A stretch of 64,000 nt of DNA from Rhabdornis inornatus (taxonomy: Eukaryota > Chordata > Aves > Passeriformes > Rhabdornithidae), in NCBI GenBank assembly GCA_013397075.1, contig VWZS01009726.1:905810-969809 (forward strand), in the 5' to 3' direction. This document shows positions 60,516-64,000 of the stretch, piece by piece. The notes under the pieces are model-generated. The model was not told where the DNA came from and searched no databases. It worked only from the letters and a program-made list of their open reading frames with translations. The position numbers and the translations under genes are program-made. The number at the start of each line of letters is the position of its first letter. Within the stretch, counting starts at the first letter, position 1.

Positions 60516-63500
60516 CTTTAAGACATAGAAGAACATAGAAGAACAATGGAAGGGTGAGCATAATCCTGAAAAAGAGGACAAAAAGTGAGTGTAATGTAAT
60601 TGCATAATTGATATTACTTGGCATTGACAAGTAATTGACACTTGACATATTATTTGACACTTTTAACTATATTGGAGTTTTAACTGCCTTGTTACTCCTT
60701 ATTTTTCTACATCAGATTTGGCTTTGAGATAACATACTCTGCAGATCTCAATTAACAATAAAATCTTGGGTTTACTTATATATAAGGTTCTTTCTTTTTG
60801 CTCATAAACAAGACCTTGAACATAACAGTAGCGGAGAGGACCTCTTCAAACCCAGCTCCTAGCAGGGGGCCAAAAGACACTGTAACATTTGTCCTGCTCT
60901 TTCTGAGGTACCTGACACATTTTGCCAGCTGCAAACTGCTTTAATGGGAAGTTAGACTGTCATGTTGTGTGTCATCATTTTCACACCCACAGAGTTGTGG
61001 TCTGTCTCAGCAGTGAGATTGCTTTGCCCCTCCCTGTTACCATTTCCCTTGAAATGGGATGGTGGTTTTCTTCTTTGCTGGGAAGTTAGGCAGGTGATAG
61101 CTCTCTATGAGTTGCAGGGTAATGATGTCTTTGTGTAGACCCCCTACTTGTCCCTGTTTAGCAGATAACCAAGAACAATTTTAAACAGAGATGATAATAT
61201 ATCTTGGTGATGCCCAGCAGATTTTGACATTGGTTATGTCGATCATCCACCACAGACCCCCCTGTCCAGCTTGTGAGGGAACATGCCCTATCTGTGACTT
61301 ATTCTTTCTTGCACACCAGCCAGAAAGCTTCTGTCTGACCTTTAGTTTAGCAAGTGCTGGGAACAGCAAAATCTATGTTAAATTCCCCAAATGTACCCAA
61401 GGCTTTCTTTTCTAAACCAGGTGCTCTTGTCTAGCAGCAGGTTGGGTGGGAGTGCCACCAGGAGCAGGAGAGCATTGCTCCCAGGCCATCATTCATGACC
61501 TCACCATGTACAGTGCAGTCAAAACCTGCATGGCTTGTGTGGGAAGGGACCAAGGAGCATTGGACAGTGGCACAGATCTACAGGGACATGCTGTAGAGGA
61601 CATCAAACAAGGAAATACTGAGTAAGTACATTCCATGCTGCAGAAATTGGTAGCAGGATTCCCCAAATCAAACTCCATTTCAAACTCCATTTGTCCAGTT
61701 ACAACATGTTACACACCATACTGTGGTTCAGGATCTTTTCCACTAGTCAAGTCATAACTTTATGCCCTCGCAAAGTTCCTGCTGATTTTAGAAATGTAGC
61801 ATCTAACCTGTATGTTTAGGCCTGTGTCAACAGAAATGAAGTGCCTGACATCTGTACTACTCCCTAAAGTTAGTCACCCAGTCCCCAGCCCTTCACACAG
61901 ATGCATGTTCTTACTCTGTCTCTTGTGCATCTCCATAACAGACACTGATGTTGATGGGGATCCTGCCACAGAACAAACCACTAGCAGCACAAACCACCAA
62001 GACACAATTATTCTAGGATACTGCCACAAGTCACCATTTGTAAACGACTCTCTCTGTATGAAGGCTTATCCTTTTCAAAAATAAATTAGTCATATTGTCT
62101 CAAATGGATTCATGCTAGTGAAAAATTTAGTTCAGACATGTGAACTACTGCCATGTTTCTGATACACCATTCCTGCATTTGAGGCCAGATAATGCTAACA
62201 AGAATTTTCTAACATTATCTACCCAGAAATTGCATAATCTGGCATGTTTGTTATCTGCAGGGGGAAGTCACTATCTTCTGATGGACAAAACCTCACAAGT
62301 TTCTGTACAAACAGTCATACCCCCCGGATGCCACCAAAGATGGCTATTTCGATGATGCCAAGAAGAAAAAAAAGCTAACTAAAATGCCCACCCAAAACAA
62401 AAAATACAGCTCACAAAAAGTAACAAAACAATTCTTAGAATAGAATATTACAAGACAAATGTTAATTCTAATTGTACTATAAATATTATGTAAGTTCTAG
62501 GAGTGGCACATTTAGTCCACCAGCAATTGTCTCTGCCAAGGACAGCGGCTGCAGTGCTGTGCTGCGGTCCATGACGTGTAGCTTCCTGGAGTGCAAGAGG
62601 CTTCTCTGAGCAGAAACTCCAGTGTGGGAGTCCAGCTTTTCTGTTGACATGGCTCCCTGCTTGCACTGACCTGGCACAGCCCTGTCCTGCCATCACCAAA
62701 AAGATGACCCATCAAAAAGGCTTTCAGCATCAAGAAAGATGGTGGCTTTGGCTGCTTTCAGCAGTGCTTCAGCACAGATGTCAAGTAAATACTCCTAACT
62801 GCACTGTCACACCAGTCCCTCATTGCTATAAGGAACCACACCTCATCTAAAGAAAAACAGATGGCTCTGGACGTTTGGAAAATGTGGAGTTTCAACCTTA
62901 TCTTGCTGCCTGACCTCTTCTCTGACAGATATTGTCACAAACATGATTCAATCAAATAAACTGAACTCTTTGCCTCCTTTTACCCCAAAGTGGTGTAATA
63001 GCATATGTTACCTATTCCCTGTGAAGAAAAGATTAATTTTAGCCTCTGAAGAATCCACAGGAAAAAGAAATGAAGGCTGAGTTAAAGGCAGTATACTAAA
63101 ATGTCTCCCAGTTGAAAATACTGGAACTATCATGGGAGTTAAAATGGCAGTAGTTGAATCCCTGGCAAGGCACTAAGTACTCTGATGGCCAGGACTGCAC
63201 TGCTGTATATAGAAAAGGGTTTGCCAGCAGCACTGGCAGGTTTGTGGAGGGTAGGTACATTGTTTTTGTCATTTCTGTGTACAGTTCCTTAAGCAGCTTG
63301 GGTTATCTGCAAAGCCCATCTCCATTCCTTGCAGTCCCAAACAGTGGCTTTTTAAATTACAGGCTTCAAACAATTAAGTAAGGCTGCAAAAGTCATTAAG
63401 TGGAAGTTCTCTCTCCCTTCCCCATGCACGTCCAATTCTCTACCATGTTATTCCTAGTCAAAGCTAATGCAGCCAGATAGAACAGATTTTAGATAAACAC

Positions 63501-64000
63501 ATTCAGGGAGTTAGGTCCTGCAGTTCCAAGCCCAGGTATATCCCTGTTGGTTCTTGTACTTTGAATAAAATACAAAACATTTCTAGCTATGAAACCAAGG
63601 TCAGTGTAGTACTTCATCTATTACCAACATGCAGTTTTCACCTGCTACCCAAACTGAGGCAAGTGGAAAGGAAGCACAAAAAGCAACACATCTCTTCCTT
63701 GGGTAGTGTAACATTTTCTTTCAAGGTTTGCAATTTTTGCTTGGCACATCCCTGGTCATCAGTGTGAGAAATCTTTTGTAGGTTGAATGGATAAGGCATC
63801 AGTCCTCTGCCTTAGTGTTTAACTCAGAAGCCAGGGAACACACTGGAACAACCCTTAGATGATACTAGGCTTCTTTTGCAAAGTTTACAAAGCACTTAAT
63901 TCATTGGCTGTCTAGCCTAGGGACTTGCCTAGAAAAGCTTCCTGGAAAGGGACAATGTGTTAAGGGCTCCTAACATGGAAATTGTGAAATGTCGCAGCTT
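60516..64000. other. Intergenic, nothing recognised
   Basis: AT-rich single-copy-looking DNA without recognisable exons, RNA genes or dispersed repeats. Open frames are all under about 90 codons. A short direct duplication of CAAACTCCATTT occurs near 61,669-61,692. Confidence 0.6.

Overview
This is a 64 kb piece of a bird nuclear genome, most likely from a neoavian such as a songbird. The evidence is split genes with GT-AG introns, many 5'-truncated CR1 LINEs ending in the avian-type tail built from GATTCTRTG, and two recognisable vertebrate genes whose proteins are close to the bird and mammal forms. IL7R and CAPSL are neighbours in mammals on human 5p13, a region that corresponds to the avian Z chromosome, so this is probably Z-linked sequence (inference).

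Layout. 1-19.1 kb: AT-rich intergenic DNA with CR1 fragments, a polypurine minisatellite and no gene I can support. 19.1-20.15 kb: a CR1 fragment followed by a small GC-rich promoter with a TATA box. 20.15-34.64 kb, plus strand: IL7R in eight coding exons. I reconstructed every exon edge; the spliced frame is open for 456 codons. A polyadenylation signal lies at about 35.04 kb. 35.1-43.5 kb: intergenic, with a (TTTTCC)10 array, a pair of diverged direct repeats 3.7 kb apart and a CTCF-like motif. 43.56-48.39 kb, minus strand: CAPSL in four coding exons, 208 codons, with an assembly gap inside a hexanucleotide array in its first visible intron. 48.4-64 kb: intergenic, with CR1 copies, one of them about 1.7 kb with a decayed reverse transcriptase.

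Function. The genes point towards each other (IL7R plus, CAPSL minus). IL7R is the alpha chain of the IL-7 and TSLP receptors in lymphoid cells. CAPSL is a calcyphosine-like EF-hand protein associated with ciliated cells. They are neighbours by conserved synteny, not a shared pathway.

There is no novel multi-gene system here. The most notable structures are: (1) a perfect 52-bp inverted repeat with a 7-nt loop inside a CR1 in IL7R intron 7; (2) an IL7R exon structure in which skipping the transmembrane exon creates a stop exactly at the junction, giving a clean soluble receptor; (3) a T7(GT)6 microsatellite as the acceptor tract of IL7R exon 5; (4) similar sequence on both sides of the assembly gap in CAPSL; (5) two direct repeats of unknown family between the genes; and (6) a perfect CTCF-core match upstream of CAPSL.
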